DNA of 31,795 nucleotides from CAIMZW01 sp037142435 (GTDB taxonomy: Bacteria > Actinomycetota > Actinomycetes > Nanopelagicales > Nanopelagicaceae). This document shows positions 25,245 through 31,795 of this stretch, one piece after another (position 1 is the first letter of the stretch; the number at the start of each line of letters is the position of its first letter). Both the position numbers and the translations under genes were made by a program. Location of the stretch: contig JBAXAO010000013.1 in the NCBI GenBank assembly GCA_037142435.1, positions 1 to 31,795 of the forward strand, written 5' to 3'. The notes under the pieces were generated by a model that worked only from the letters and a program-made list of their open reading frames with translations, ran no database searches and had not been told where the DNA came from.

Positions 25245-26134
25245 GCTTCGACACGATCCTGAAAGTCGCCATCAACCCAGATACGTTGCAACATGTGCCA
25301 ATCGCTGGTGTTCTCGGCAATGCGCTGAGCGAATCTGTCAGCACAGATTTGGGTCATCGCCGCGATTTTCTCTGTTTGAGTTCCGGTTTGAGGAATCGGA
25401 ACCTCTCCTTCGAAGATTATGCGAATGCCGCGCTTTTCATACTTCACAAATGCCGTTATCAACGGCGCACCTGTTTGTAATGACAGGATGGCTGGTCCAG
25501 CGGGCATCCGAGCAGGTCCTCCGCCAAAAGAAACTGCGACGCCGGATTTGGAGAGATCGCGATCGGCGACAAGCGCTACTAGTTTTCCAGCTCTTAAGCG
25601 CTGCGCAAGGGTTGCGATAACGCGAGAATCTAGATCAAGCACTTCCATTCCGATGCGCTGCCGGTAATCCAAGAATTTTCTAAATAGTTTCTCTGGATCT
25701 AAGTGCTCAGCAACGGTGGTGAGAGGAATCCCGGTGGCGCAAAAATATGCCCCTGCATGATCCCAATTGCCGGCATGCGGCAGGGAAACAATGCATCCTC
25801 GTCCTTCTTTGATCGGATCCCGTAGAAATTCTTCATTTTCAACAACCACGCTGGAAATTATTTGCTCTTTACTCCAGTTCGGAAACCTAAATGTGTCACA
25901 CCAATACCGAAGGTAAGAACGCATTCCTTCCTGAACCAACATCTCAAGCTCTGCGGAAATTAGCCCTGGATGAATGCGAGCATAATTACTGCGCAGTCGG
26001 CCAATTTGCTTTCCATTTTTTTTGTAGATGCGGTCCGCTATTCGACTGGCTAATCCGTATGCCCACGATTCCGGCAACAACCGAGTAATTTGCCAAGCCA
26101 GGGCGTATGCCCAATAGACGATGAGTGAAGTCAT
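25241..26134 (-). CDS. patA: Phosphatidylinositol mannoside acyltransferase (LpxL/HtrB family)
   Basis: The 297-residue membrane-associated acyltransferase should add a fatty acyl chain to the mannose of PIM. SLPHAGNWDHAGAYF carries the catalytic H-x4-D motif. AEHLDPEKLFRKFLDYRQRI, VALVADRDLSKSGVAVSF and GPAILSLQTGAPLI are typical LpxL/PatA blocks. The N-terminus contains a hydrophobic segment (VYWAYALAWQITRLLPESWA). It overlaps pimA by 4 bases and follows pgsA by 6, so it belongs to the same unit. The gene name rests on context as well as family. Confidence 0.9.
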   Translation of the reverse strand: MTSLIVYWAYALAWQITRLLPESWAYGLASRIADRIYKKNGKQIGRLRSNYARIHPGLISAELEMLVQEGMRSYLRYWCDTFRFPNWSKEQIISSVVVENEEFLRDPIKEGRGCIVSLPHAGNWDHAGAYFCATGIPLTTVAEHLDPEKLFRKFLDYRQRIGMEVLDLDSRVIATLAQRLRAGKLVALVADRDLSKSGVAVSFGGGPARMPAGPAILSLQTGAPLITAFVKYEKRGIRIIFEGEVPIPQTGTQTEKIAAMTQICADRFAQRIAENTSDWHMLQRIWVDGDFQDRVEA

Positions 26135-26140
26135 ACGCAG

Positions 26141-26752
26141 CTAGGCCTTCCGCGTGGCATTGAAAACTATGCGCAGTCTCTCTAAGCAGGTGTAGACGCT
26201 GGCAACTGCCAGAATCCAAAAACCGATAGCTAAACTAAAAGGAACGCGTAACCCGGCAAGACCAATCGCAAGCAATGCAACGATGAGTCTCTCCGTACGC
26301 TCTGCTATCCCACCTTCGCAGGCGATATCCAGAGATTCAGCGCGAGCCTTTATGTAAGAAACCAGCCCACCTGCAACGAGAGCAACAACAACAACTGGAA
26401 CCAATCGATCGTTTCGATTTACCAGGAAAAGCATGACACCAGCCAACAAACTAGCATCACTGATTCGATCCAACGTCGAGTCTAAAAGCGCCCCCCAAGT
26501 ACTTGAACCTGACTTTGAAAGTCTGGCCATAGTGCCGTCAAGCAGATCGAAAAGAATGAAGAAAATGGCAACTAGCGTTCCAGCCAGGAATTCTCCGCGC
26601 GGGTAGAAATACAACGCCGATACCACAGTGCCGATGGCGCCTACTGAGCTCACCATATTGGCGCTCAAACCCAACGCAAGTAAACCTCGACACAAGGGCG
26701 TAATGAGTCGGGTTATGGGGGGTCTAAGCGATCCTTGGAGCATCAATACCAT
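26141..26752 (-). CDS. pgsA: Phosphatidylinositol phosphate synthase (CDP-alcohol phosphatidyltransferase)
   Basis: This membrane enzyme should join CDP-diacylglycerol and inositol 1-phosphate to give phosphatidylinositol phosphate, the precursor for PimA. Its CDP-alcohol motif is complete: FDLLDGTMAR, then GALLDSTLD, with Asp at 69, 72, 91 and 95 counted from my start. Several hydrophobic helices follow. The frame is open to a start at 26941, but I choose the ATG at 26752 (MVLMLQGSLRPP, 203 residues). This lines up end to end with the mycobacterial enzyme, and the extra 63 residues look non-homologous and lie antisense to a more convincing plus-strand gene. An ATG at 26743 is also possible. 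Confidence 0.93.
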   Translation of the reverse strand: MVLMLQGSLRPPITRLITPLCRGLLALGLSANMVSSVGAIGTVVSALYFYPRGEFLAGTLVAIFFILFDLLDGTMARLSKSGSSTWGALLDSTLDRISDASLLAGVMLFLVNRNDRLVPVVVVALVAGGLVSYIKARAESLDIACEGGIAERTERLIVALLAIGLAGLRVPFSLAIGFWILAVASVYTCLERLRIVFNATRKA

Positions 26753-27359
26753 CGTAGGCTTGACCGCCGTGAGCAACCTAATTTTTTCAACGGATTTGTC
26801 CAAATTAAGCGTGAATTTCTCGGGCCCGGGAAGTGAGGCTTTGGCCGCTGCTTTATCTCTCCCCTGTGCGCCCCTCGAGGAGTCCGATGTCGCAATCTTC
26901 TCGGTCAGCGCGTTGGATGGATTCACTGCTGATGTGACCACGAACTGGCACGCAGCCCGAGAGATTTACCTTCCCAGCATCGTTGCAATAGTCGACCTCG
27001 AGAAGAGTGAAATCGACTTTGAAGATATGAGTGCAATAGTGAGTAAAACTCTCGATCCCGTCGTAACGCCATATTTGGTTCTGCACTCCGACGACGGGTT
27101 TCCCACGGCAGTAATTTCATTGGAATCACAATTAATTACGGACTACACCTTGGGATTGAGACAAACCATCGATAGCGATCCTGAACACAAGGAACTAGTA
27201 GCCGAATTTAGAGAGGAATATCTAGAACAAATGGAGAGCGCCGGGGATGATCCTTTTTCTAATGCACTGATTTTTCCGGCAATACCATTAGCCCTACACA
27301 TAAAACTTGGTCTAACCGAGATCGTCCAATGGTTAGGAAAGATTCCAACTCGCGGCTAA
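26703..27359 (+). CDS. Shortened EF-G-like (EF-G2 type) G-domain protein, GTP motifs degenerate or missing
   Basis: The 218-residue product is not annotated by any motif search I could run, but it lines up by eye with the G domain of elongation factor G. VAIFSVSALDGFTADVTTNW, then seven residues, then LPSIVAIVDLEKSEIDF keeps the same spacing as EF-G's AVMVYCAVGGV..VW, seven residues, VPRIAFVNKMDRMGANF. The tail ALHIKLGLTEIVQWLGKIP resembles the end of the EF-G G domain. The P-loop is absent, the DTPG switch reads SGPG, and NKMD reads VDLE. Domains II-V are missing, so a working GTPase is unlikely. The frame stays open throughout. The ATG at 26703 has AAGGG 4 bases upstream; 26715 is another candidate. 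It could be a pseudogene remnant or a repurposed domain. Confidence 0.62.
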   Translation: MSRVMGGLSDPWSINTIVGLTAVSNLIFSTDLSKLSVNFSGPGSEALAAALSLPCAPLEESDVAIFSVSALDGFTADVTTNWHAAREIYLPSIVAIVDLEKSEIDFEDMSAIVSKTLDPVVTPYLVLHSDDGFPTAVISLESQLITDYTLGLRQTIDSDPEHKELVAEFREEYLEQMESAGDDPFSNALIFPAIPLALHIKLGLTEIVQWLGKIPTRG

Positions 27360-27875
27360 GTCATCACGCGTGCGTTCCAGAAGTTGAGGCAACACTTTAG
27401 TTTCTCCGATGATGGGCATGAAGTTAGCATCGCCTGACCAACGTGGTACGACGTGTTGATGAATGTGCGCCGCTACTCCGGCGCCAGAGACGGCTCCTTG
27501 ATTCATACCTAAATTAAATCCCGCCGCATGACTGACTTTTCGAAGTGTGCGCATTGCCTGGGCCGTCATCGCAGATATTTCATTTCGTTCTGATTCAGTT
27601 AAATCTGTTAAGTCAGCGACATGGCGATATGTACAGACTAAGAGATGCCCCGCGTTGTAAGGATAAAGATTCATGACCACATATGCGTCAATCCCTCGGG
27701 CAACAATCAAACCTGCGCGATCTTCCAAAGTAGGGATTCGGCAAAATGGACAAGGGACCTCATTGTCCGGCAGGGGACGATTTTCTCCGGACAAGTATTC
27801 CATGCGATGTGGCGCCCATAACCGTTGCCAGGGGTCAGGCATTCCCGCCCCGCCGGTGAGAACGTCATCGCTCAT
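27333..27875 (-). CDS. HIT family nucleotide hydrolase/phosphorylase (Ap4A-phosphorylase-like)
   Basis: The 180-residue protein has the histidine triad HIHQHVV (137-143) in the context AAHIHQHVVPRWSGDANFMP, plus a zinc-type CPFC pair at 42-45. The mycobacterial protein in the same place (Rv2613c) acts on diadenosine tetraphosphate as a phosphorylase, and this context block resembles it. It starts 2 bases after thrS. Its last 27 bases overlap the plus-strand EF-G-like gene tail to tail. Confidence 0.93.
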   Translation of the reverse strand: MSDDVLTGGAGMPDPWQRLWAPHRMEYLSGENRPLPDNEVPCPFCRIPTLEDRAGLIVARGIDAYVVMNLYPYNAGHLLVCTYRHVADLTDLTESERNEISAMTAQAMRTLRKVSHAAGFNLGMNQGAVSGAGVAAHIHQHVVPRWSGDANFMPIIGETKVLPQLLERTRDDLAASWNLS

Positions 27876-27877
27876 GA

Positions 27878-29872
27878 TCAGACTTGCTGGCGAGTCTTAA
27901 TGGTTTCGAGAATTTCAGCAATCGCTTCGTCAATAGGAATGCCGTTGCGTTGTTCGCCGTTGCGGAACCGGAAAGAGAGCGCACCCGCTAATTGGTCTTC
28001 CTCACCTGCGATGATCATGAATGGGATTTTCTCCATTTGAGCATTTCGAATCTTCTTCTGGAAGCGATCCGTGGATGTGTCTACGTCAATGCGAATTCCG
28101 GCTTTGCGCATTCGGACCGATATCTCCTGCAGATATGGAAGAAAAGCATCCGCCACGGGGATAGCACGGACTTGTACTGGTGCCAACCACGGCGGGAAAG
28201 CGCCGGCGTAGTGCTCGGTGAGCACTCCGAAGAAACGTTCGATAGAACCAAACAATGCGCGGTGAATCATGACTGGCTGTTGTTTGCTGCCGTCTGAAGC
28301 CTGGTATTCGATGTCGAATCTTTGTGGCAGTTGGAAATCCACTTGGATCGTGGACATTTGCCAGGTTCGACCAATGGCATCTTTAGCTTGAACTGAAATC
28401 TTCGGTCCGTAGAAAGCCGCTCCCCCTGGATCAAGGACTAATTCCAGATTCTGCTTTTCAGCAGCCAGACGCAGTGCATTGGTGGCTTCTTCCCAATCGG
28501 ATTCCTCGCCCACAGATTTTTCGGGATTGCGTGTTGAGAGTTCTAGGTAGAAATCATCCAACCCATAATCTCGCAGCAAATTGAGTACGAAGGTGAGAAG
28601 TGAATCAAGCTCGCCGGCCATCTGCTCTTTGGTGCAATAAATGTGCGCATCGTCCTGAGTGAACCCACGAGCGCGCGTCAAGCCATGTATTACTCCAGAC
28701 TTCTCGTAGCGATACACGGTGCCAAATTCGAAAAGTCGAATAGGAAGCTCGCGATAGGAACGACCGTTGGATCTGTAAATCAAAGTATGAAATGGGCAGT
28801 TCATGGGCTTCATGTAGTACTTCTGCCCAGCGCGCTTAATCGTGCCATCTGCATGAAGTTCTTCATCCATCACCATCGGTGGATACATTCCTTCGGAATA
28901 CCAATCCAAGTGACCTGATGTTTCAAAGAGCGCCGCTTTGGTTAGATGAGGAGAGTAAACAAACTGATAACCCTCCTCTTCATGACGAATTCGTGAATAG
29001 TCCTCCATGGCACGGCGAACGATTCCACCCTTGGGATGGAAGACCGCTAAACCTGAACCAATTTCTTCTGGAAATGAAAAGAGATCAAGTTCCGCACCGA
29101 GACGTCGGTGATCTCGTTTCTCGGCCTCGGCTAGAAGTTCCAGATATCCATCTAGGGCTTCCTGGGATGGCCAAGCTGTACCGTAAATTCGTTGGAGCAT
29201 GGGGTTCTTTTCTGAACCACGCCAATACGCCGCAGCCGATCTCATCAATTTGAAAGCTGGAATCAATTTAGTACTGGGCAAATGCGGTCCGCGGCAAAGG
29301 TCACTCCACACCGGTTGGCCGTCGCGACCTAAGTTGTCATAAATTGTGAGTTCGCCGGCGCCGACCTCGACCGAGGATTCATCATCAGTCGCAGTCGATT
29401 TCAAACCTATCAATTCACATTTGTAGGGTTCGCCCGCAAGTTCAGCAAGAGCTTCTTGATCGGTCACCACGCGGCGGCGGAAACGTTGACCCGCCTTTAC
29501 GATCTTTTTCATGGCACTTTCTAATTTTTCAAGATCATCAGGAGTAAAAGGGCGCTCGGGATCGAAGTCATAATAGAAACCGTCGGTGATCGGAGGTCCG
29601 ATACCGAGTTTTGTTTCTGGAAATACTTCTTGAACCGCCTGAGCCAAAACATGTGCGGTCGAATGACGAAGCACGGCCAAGCCTTCAGGAGAAGTAATCT
29701 CAATGGCTTCGATGAGATCGCCATCGTGAAGTTCGGTCCACAAATCTTTGATGCTTCCGTTTACTCGTGCGACAACAACTTCTGGGCGTTCGCCGTAGAG
29801 GTGAGTGGGACGATCCTCGCCGCCAATTTCCCGTGCGGCACCATCAACGGTGACCTTTATCAAAGAAGACAT
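27878..29872 (-). CDS. thrS: Threonyl-tRNA synthetase
   Basis: ThrRS charges tRNA-Thr and edits Ser-tRNA-Thr. The 664 residues include an N-terminal TGS domain (about 1-62) and the editing domain with HSTAH (70-74) and SDLCRGPHLPST. In the class II core, KPMNCPFHTLIYRS and GFTQDDAHIYC supply the zinc ligands and VMIHRALFGSIERFFG is motif 3. The C-terminal anticodon-binding domain starts near PVQVRAIPVADAFLPYL. It lies 12 bases after pabC and 2 before the HIT gene. No leader or T-box has room upstream. Confidence 0.98.
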   Translation of the reverse strand: MSSLIKVTVDGAAREIGGEDRPTHLYGERPEVVVARVNGSIKDLWTELHDGDLIEAIEITSPEGLAVLRHSTAHVLAQAVQEVFPETKLGIGPPITDGFYYDFDPERPFTPDDLEKLESAMKKIVKAGQRFRRRVVTDQEALAELAGEPYKCELIGLKSTATDDESSVEVGAGELTIYDNLGRDGQPVWSDLCRGPHLPSTKLIPAFKLMRSAAAYWRGSEKNPMLQRIYGTAWPSQEALDGYLELLAEAEKRDHRRLGAELDLFSFPEEIGSGLAVFHPKGGIVRRAMEDYSRIRHEEEGYQFVYSPHLTKAALFETSGHLDWYSEGMYPPMVMDEELHADGTIKRAGQKYYMKPMNCPFHTLIYRSNGRSYRELPIRLFEFGTVYRYEKSGVIHGLTRARGFTQDDAHIYCTKEQMAGELDSLLTFVLNLLRDYGLDDFYLELSTRNPEKSVGEESDWEEATNALRLAAEKQNLELVLDPGGAAFYGPKISVQAKDAIGRTWQMSTIQVDFQLPQRFDIEYQASDGSKQQPVMIHRALFGSIERFFGVLTEHYAGAFPPWLAPVQVRAIPVADAFLPYLQEISVRMRKAGIRIDVDTSTDRFQKKIRNAQMEKIPFMIIAGEEDQLAGALSFRFRNGEQRNGIPIDEAIAEILETIKTRQQV

Positions 29873-29884
29873 AGCGCGAGGTTA

Positions 29885-30673
29885 TCAATAATTCGGGTTT
29901 GCTCGGGCGCGGAGTTCAAATTCCGATGCAATTGTCTGCATCGCAGCGGAATTTTGGAGCGCTCGACCATTCAACGCAGCGGCAGGTCGGATGAATCTCA
30001 CACCTGACAAAACCAGGATTCCACTGGCGCTCTCCAGTTCTGCCTGGGTGATATCCCGCTCCGAGATGGATGGGAACCACTCGAGCGCCAAAGATCGAGT
30101 GATGCCTCGAAGGGCTCCATTCTCCAGATTTGGTGTTACCAATTCACCGGCTATTTCAGCTACGAAATTGGCCAGGGCCGTTTCCATCGCAAAACCATTC
30201 TCGTCAAGAAAGATGACTTCTTCTGCCCCAGCTTTCTCTGCCCAACGCAAGGCCGCAGCCGATCGGGCGTAAGAGAGACTCTTGGCGGTTTGAATTCGTG
30301 ATTGTGAATATTGACGTTCAGGGTAGATAGCCAGACGTGGCAGTTCGCTCACAGTTGACTGAGAACGGTGCGTTATTAAGTGATCACCATTGGAAAAAAT
30401 CGATATCCGCAACGAGCCACTTTCAGGAATCTGGGAATTATCCACTACCGATTTGGCTGACCGCGCCAATTCATCGAGATCTGGGCGCTCCATCTCCAAT
30501 AGCTGCGCAGATCGAGCTAGTCGTTCTAAATGTCTCCGAAGGAAAAAGATCCGCGCGCCTTCCGTGCGAGTTGACTCAAAAATGCCATCGCCACGTAGGA
30601 ATGGATGATCGAACGCCGAAAACGTGAGCCCATCACCTTGCAAGAATTCACCGTTCAGCCACACGCTGCTCAT
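29885..30673 (-). CDS. pabC: Class IV aminotransferase, probable 4-amino-4-deoxychorismate lyase
   Basis: This 262-residue PLP enzyme should convert aminodeoxychorismate to p-aminobenzoate for folate synthesis. The fold-type IV features are VWLNGEFLQGD and FDHPFLRGDGIFESTR at the N-terminus, the PLP lysine at 131 in QTAKSLSYAR, EEVIFLDENGFAMETALANF with Glu164, and GALRGITRSLALE. The overlap with pabB by 4 bases supports PabC over a branched-chain or D-amino acid aminotransferase. Confidence 0.88.
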   Translation of the reverse strand: MSSVWLNGEFLQGDGLTFSAFDHPFLRGDGIFESTRTEGARIFFLRRHLERLARSAQLLEMERPDLDELARSAKSVVDNSQIPESGSLRISIFSNGDHLITHRSQSTVSELPRLAIYPERQYSQSRIQTAKSLSYARSAAALRWAEKAGAEEVIFLDENGFAMETALANFVAEIAGELVTPNLENGALRGITRSLALEWFPSISERDITQAELESASGILVLSGVRFIRPAAALNGRALQNSAAMQTIASEFELRARANPNY

Positions 30674-31677
30674 AACTGCATCTTTCCATGGGCGATATCC
30701 ATGAGGCGAGCAGCTTTGAGTTCGGTTTCATCCCATTCAGCAGATGCATCACTTGCCCAAGTAATTCCGGCACCAGAACCAAAGTGAATTCGATCTGCAT
30801 TTTCTTTCCAAAACAAGCGAATTCCCACTGAGAGTTGGGCCTGCTCTCCATTTACCCAGCCAAGCACGCCACAATATGGACCGCGAGGTGTGGATTCGTG
30901 GCCTTGAATCACTTTGATTGCCGAAGACTTTGGGGCCCCACTGATAGATCCGGCCGGCAAAACCGCTTCGGCGATTTCCTTCCAGCTTATGTCTGGTTTT
31001 AATTTGCCACGTACATCTGAAACCAGGTGAAAAAGCCCGGGATGTTCTTCTATCCCCAAGAGTCGCGGCACCTCGATACTTCCTGGTTCGCATATGCGCC
31101 CAAGATCATTACGGATCAGATCAACAATCATGATGTTTTCAGCAGAATCCTTGAGACCAAAATCGGGAGTGGTCGCCGTGCCTTTTATGGGGCTGGAAGT
31201 TGCGTATCGATTTCTTCCTTCACCTTCAATCTTTAAAAAGAGTTCGGGTGAAGCGGAGGCGATTTCGATCTCGGGACTTTTGAAGTAGGCGGCATACGGT
31301 GCGTGATGTCGGTTCTGAATTTCAGAGAAAAGCCCAGCAAGTGATCCAATATGGTTTGCGCTGAGTTGGCGGCAAGCGTTGACTTGATATACCTCCCCCG
31401 CCGAGATCAATTCCCTAATTTCTTCGACGTAGCGCATGTAAGCCCGTTGATCGAAATTAGAGGTCCAAGGTTCGGCGATGGGGTTCCATTTCTGGGCAGG
31501 GAATGGCATGCGAAGGACTTCTGCAAACCGGACGCAGGTCCATTCGCCTTCAAAGGTCGCCATCACGGCCCAGAAGCCCTCGCGTTGCAGATCTGCAGGA
31601 TCGTGAGTGATTTCTAGAGCATTGCGAGCCAACAGGCCATCCATCCAGAAGGAACATTCCTCCAAGCGAGCTGACAT
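30670..31677 (-). CDS. pabB: Aminodeoxychorismate synthase component I (short form)
   Basis: PabB makes aminodeoxychorismate from chorismate and ammonia. The chorismate-binding domain is complete: YQVNACRQLS, SASPELFLKIEG, SSPIKGTATTPD, MIVDLIRNDLGRICEPGSI and LPAGSISGAPKSSAIKVI. The Lys in PIKGT (165 from the ATG) is the PabB nucleophile; TrpE has Ala there, so this is PabB and not anthranilate synthase. At 335 residues it is shorter than E. coli PabB (about 450), with only about 75 residues before the core domain. I use the ATG at 31677 with GGTGG upstream; a GTG at 31686 is possible. The glutaminase partner pabA is not in the window. Confidence 0.9.
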   Translation of the reverse strand: MSARLEECSFWMDGLLARNALEITHDPADLQREGFWAVMATFEGEWTCVRFAEVLRMPFPAQKWNPIAEPWTSNFDQRAYMRYVEEIRELISAGEVYQVNACRQLSANHIGSLAGLFSEIQNRHHAPYAAYFKSPEIEIASASPELFLKIEGEGRNRYATSSPIKGTATTPDFGLKDSAENIMIVDLIRNDLGRICEPGSIEVPRLLGIEEHPGLFHLVSDVRGKLKPDISWKEIAEAVLPAGSISGAPKSSAIKVIQGHESTPRGPYCGVLGWVNGEQAQLSVGIRLFWKENADRIHFGSGAGITWASDASAEWDETELKAARLMDIAHGKMQL

Positions 31678-31719
31678 AAGAGCCACCGTACCCGCTGGAT
31701 TGGGCGAGACGGGTAGGTT

Positions 31720-31725
31720 TAGGAT
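31720..31725 (+). promoter_or_regulatory. Possible -10 box (TAGGAT) for tRNA-Gly
   Basis: TAGGAT lies 20 bases before the tRNA start. A poor -35 candidate, TGGATT, is 18 bases upstream. The placement suits a tRNA promoter but the match is modest. Confidence 0.35.
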
Positions 31726-31745
31726 AGATTTCGCAATCGCAATAC

Positions 31746-31795
31746 GCGGACGTAGCGCAGTTGGTAGCGCGGAACCTTGCCAAGGTTCAGGTCGC
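31746..31795 (+). tRNA. tRNA-Gly (anticodon GCC), 5' part; runs off the right edge
   Basis: The first 50 bases fold as a tRNA: acceptor strand GCGGACG, TA, D-arm GCGC-AGTTGGTA-GCGC, a single G, then anticodon arm GAACC-TTGCCAA-GGTTC. The loop TTGCCAA places GCC as the anticodon, which reads glycine codons GGC and GGU. The T arm and the 3' acceptor strand are beyond the window. Confidence 0.93.

Noticed and set aside
26753..26941. Longer pgsA reading frame adding 63 N-terminal residues
   Set aside because: The added part has no match to known PgsA starts, is low in hydrophobic character, and lies antisense to the EF-G-like gene whose similarity is clearer.
1..31795. Mobile elements, CRISPR arrays, T-box leaders or riboswitches
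   Set aside because: No transposase, phage gene or regularly spaced repeat was seen, and the synthetase genes have upstream gaps too short for a leader RNA.

Overview
The window looks like a chromosomal segment of an actinobacterium with a small, tightly packed genome and a base composition near half G+C. The case for Actinobacteria is gene order. Read right to left on the minus strand it runs pabB, pabC, thrS, a HIT protein, pgsA, patA, pimA, a LemA/Rv2609c-like protein, a DUF3048 lipoprotein, pdxS, pdxT, yebC, ruvC-ruvA-ruvB, secD, secF, relA, a metallo-beta-lactamase-fold hydrolase, hisS, aspS, (lipoprotein, FtsH-like protease, DUF948 protein), alaS, ruvX, mltG, aroE. From thrS onward this is, from memory, the backbone order of Mycobacterium tuberculosis Rv2614c to Rv2552c. 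The moderate G+C, very short spacers and many 1- or 4-base gene overlaps suggest a streamlined aquatic lineage such as the freshwater acI/Nanopelagicales group. That placement is an inference, not proven.

Right third (about 22.5-31.8 kb): a partial tRNA-Gly(GCC) on the plus strand runs off the end. Leftward from it lie the folate genes pabB/pabC, thrS, an Ap4A-type HIT protein and the phosphatidylinositol mannoside module. PgsA makes phosphatidylinositol phosphate, PimA mannosylates PI, and a PatA-like enzyme acylates the product. Between the HIT gene and pgsA lies a plus-strand gene that I read as a shortened relative of elongation factor G whose GTP-binding motifs are missing or degenerate. 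This is the most unusual item in the window.

Middle third (about 11.6-22.5 kb): the PLP synthase pair pdxS/pdxT, yebC, the complete RuvABC Holliday-junction machinery, the SecD/SecF translocon accessory pair (without yajC) and the bifunctional (p)ppGpp enzyme. A plus-strand DUF349 coiled-coil gene converges on relA with a 4-base stop-to-stop overlap. It diverges from the next minus-strand operon across the only clear divergent promoter space, 11597-11722.

Left third (1-11.6 kb): a minus-strand run with an MBL hydrolase, HisRS, AspRS (with residues typical of the tRNA-dependent, non-discriminating type), a small lipoprotein translationally coupled to an atypical FtsH-like membrane AAA+ metalloprotease, a DUF948 protein, AlaRS, RuvX, MltG and the start of AroE.

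No insertion sequence, prophage, CRISPR array or rRNA gene was seen, and no gene-free stretch exceeds 300 bases. Most of the window is conserved housekeeping sequence. The parts worth a second look are the EF-G-like gene, the FtsH-like/lipoprotein pair and the gene losses within the conserved order.
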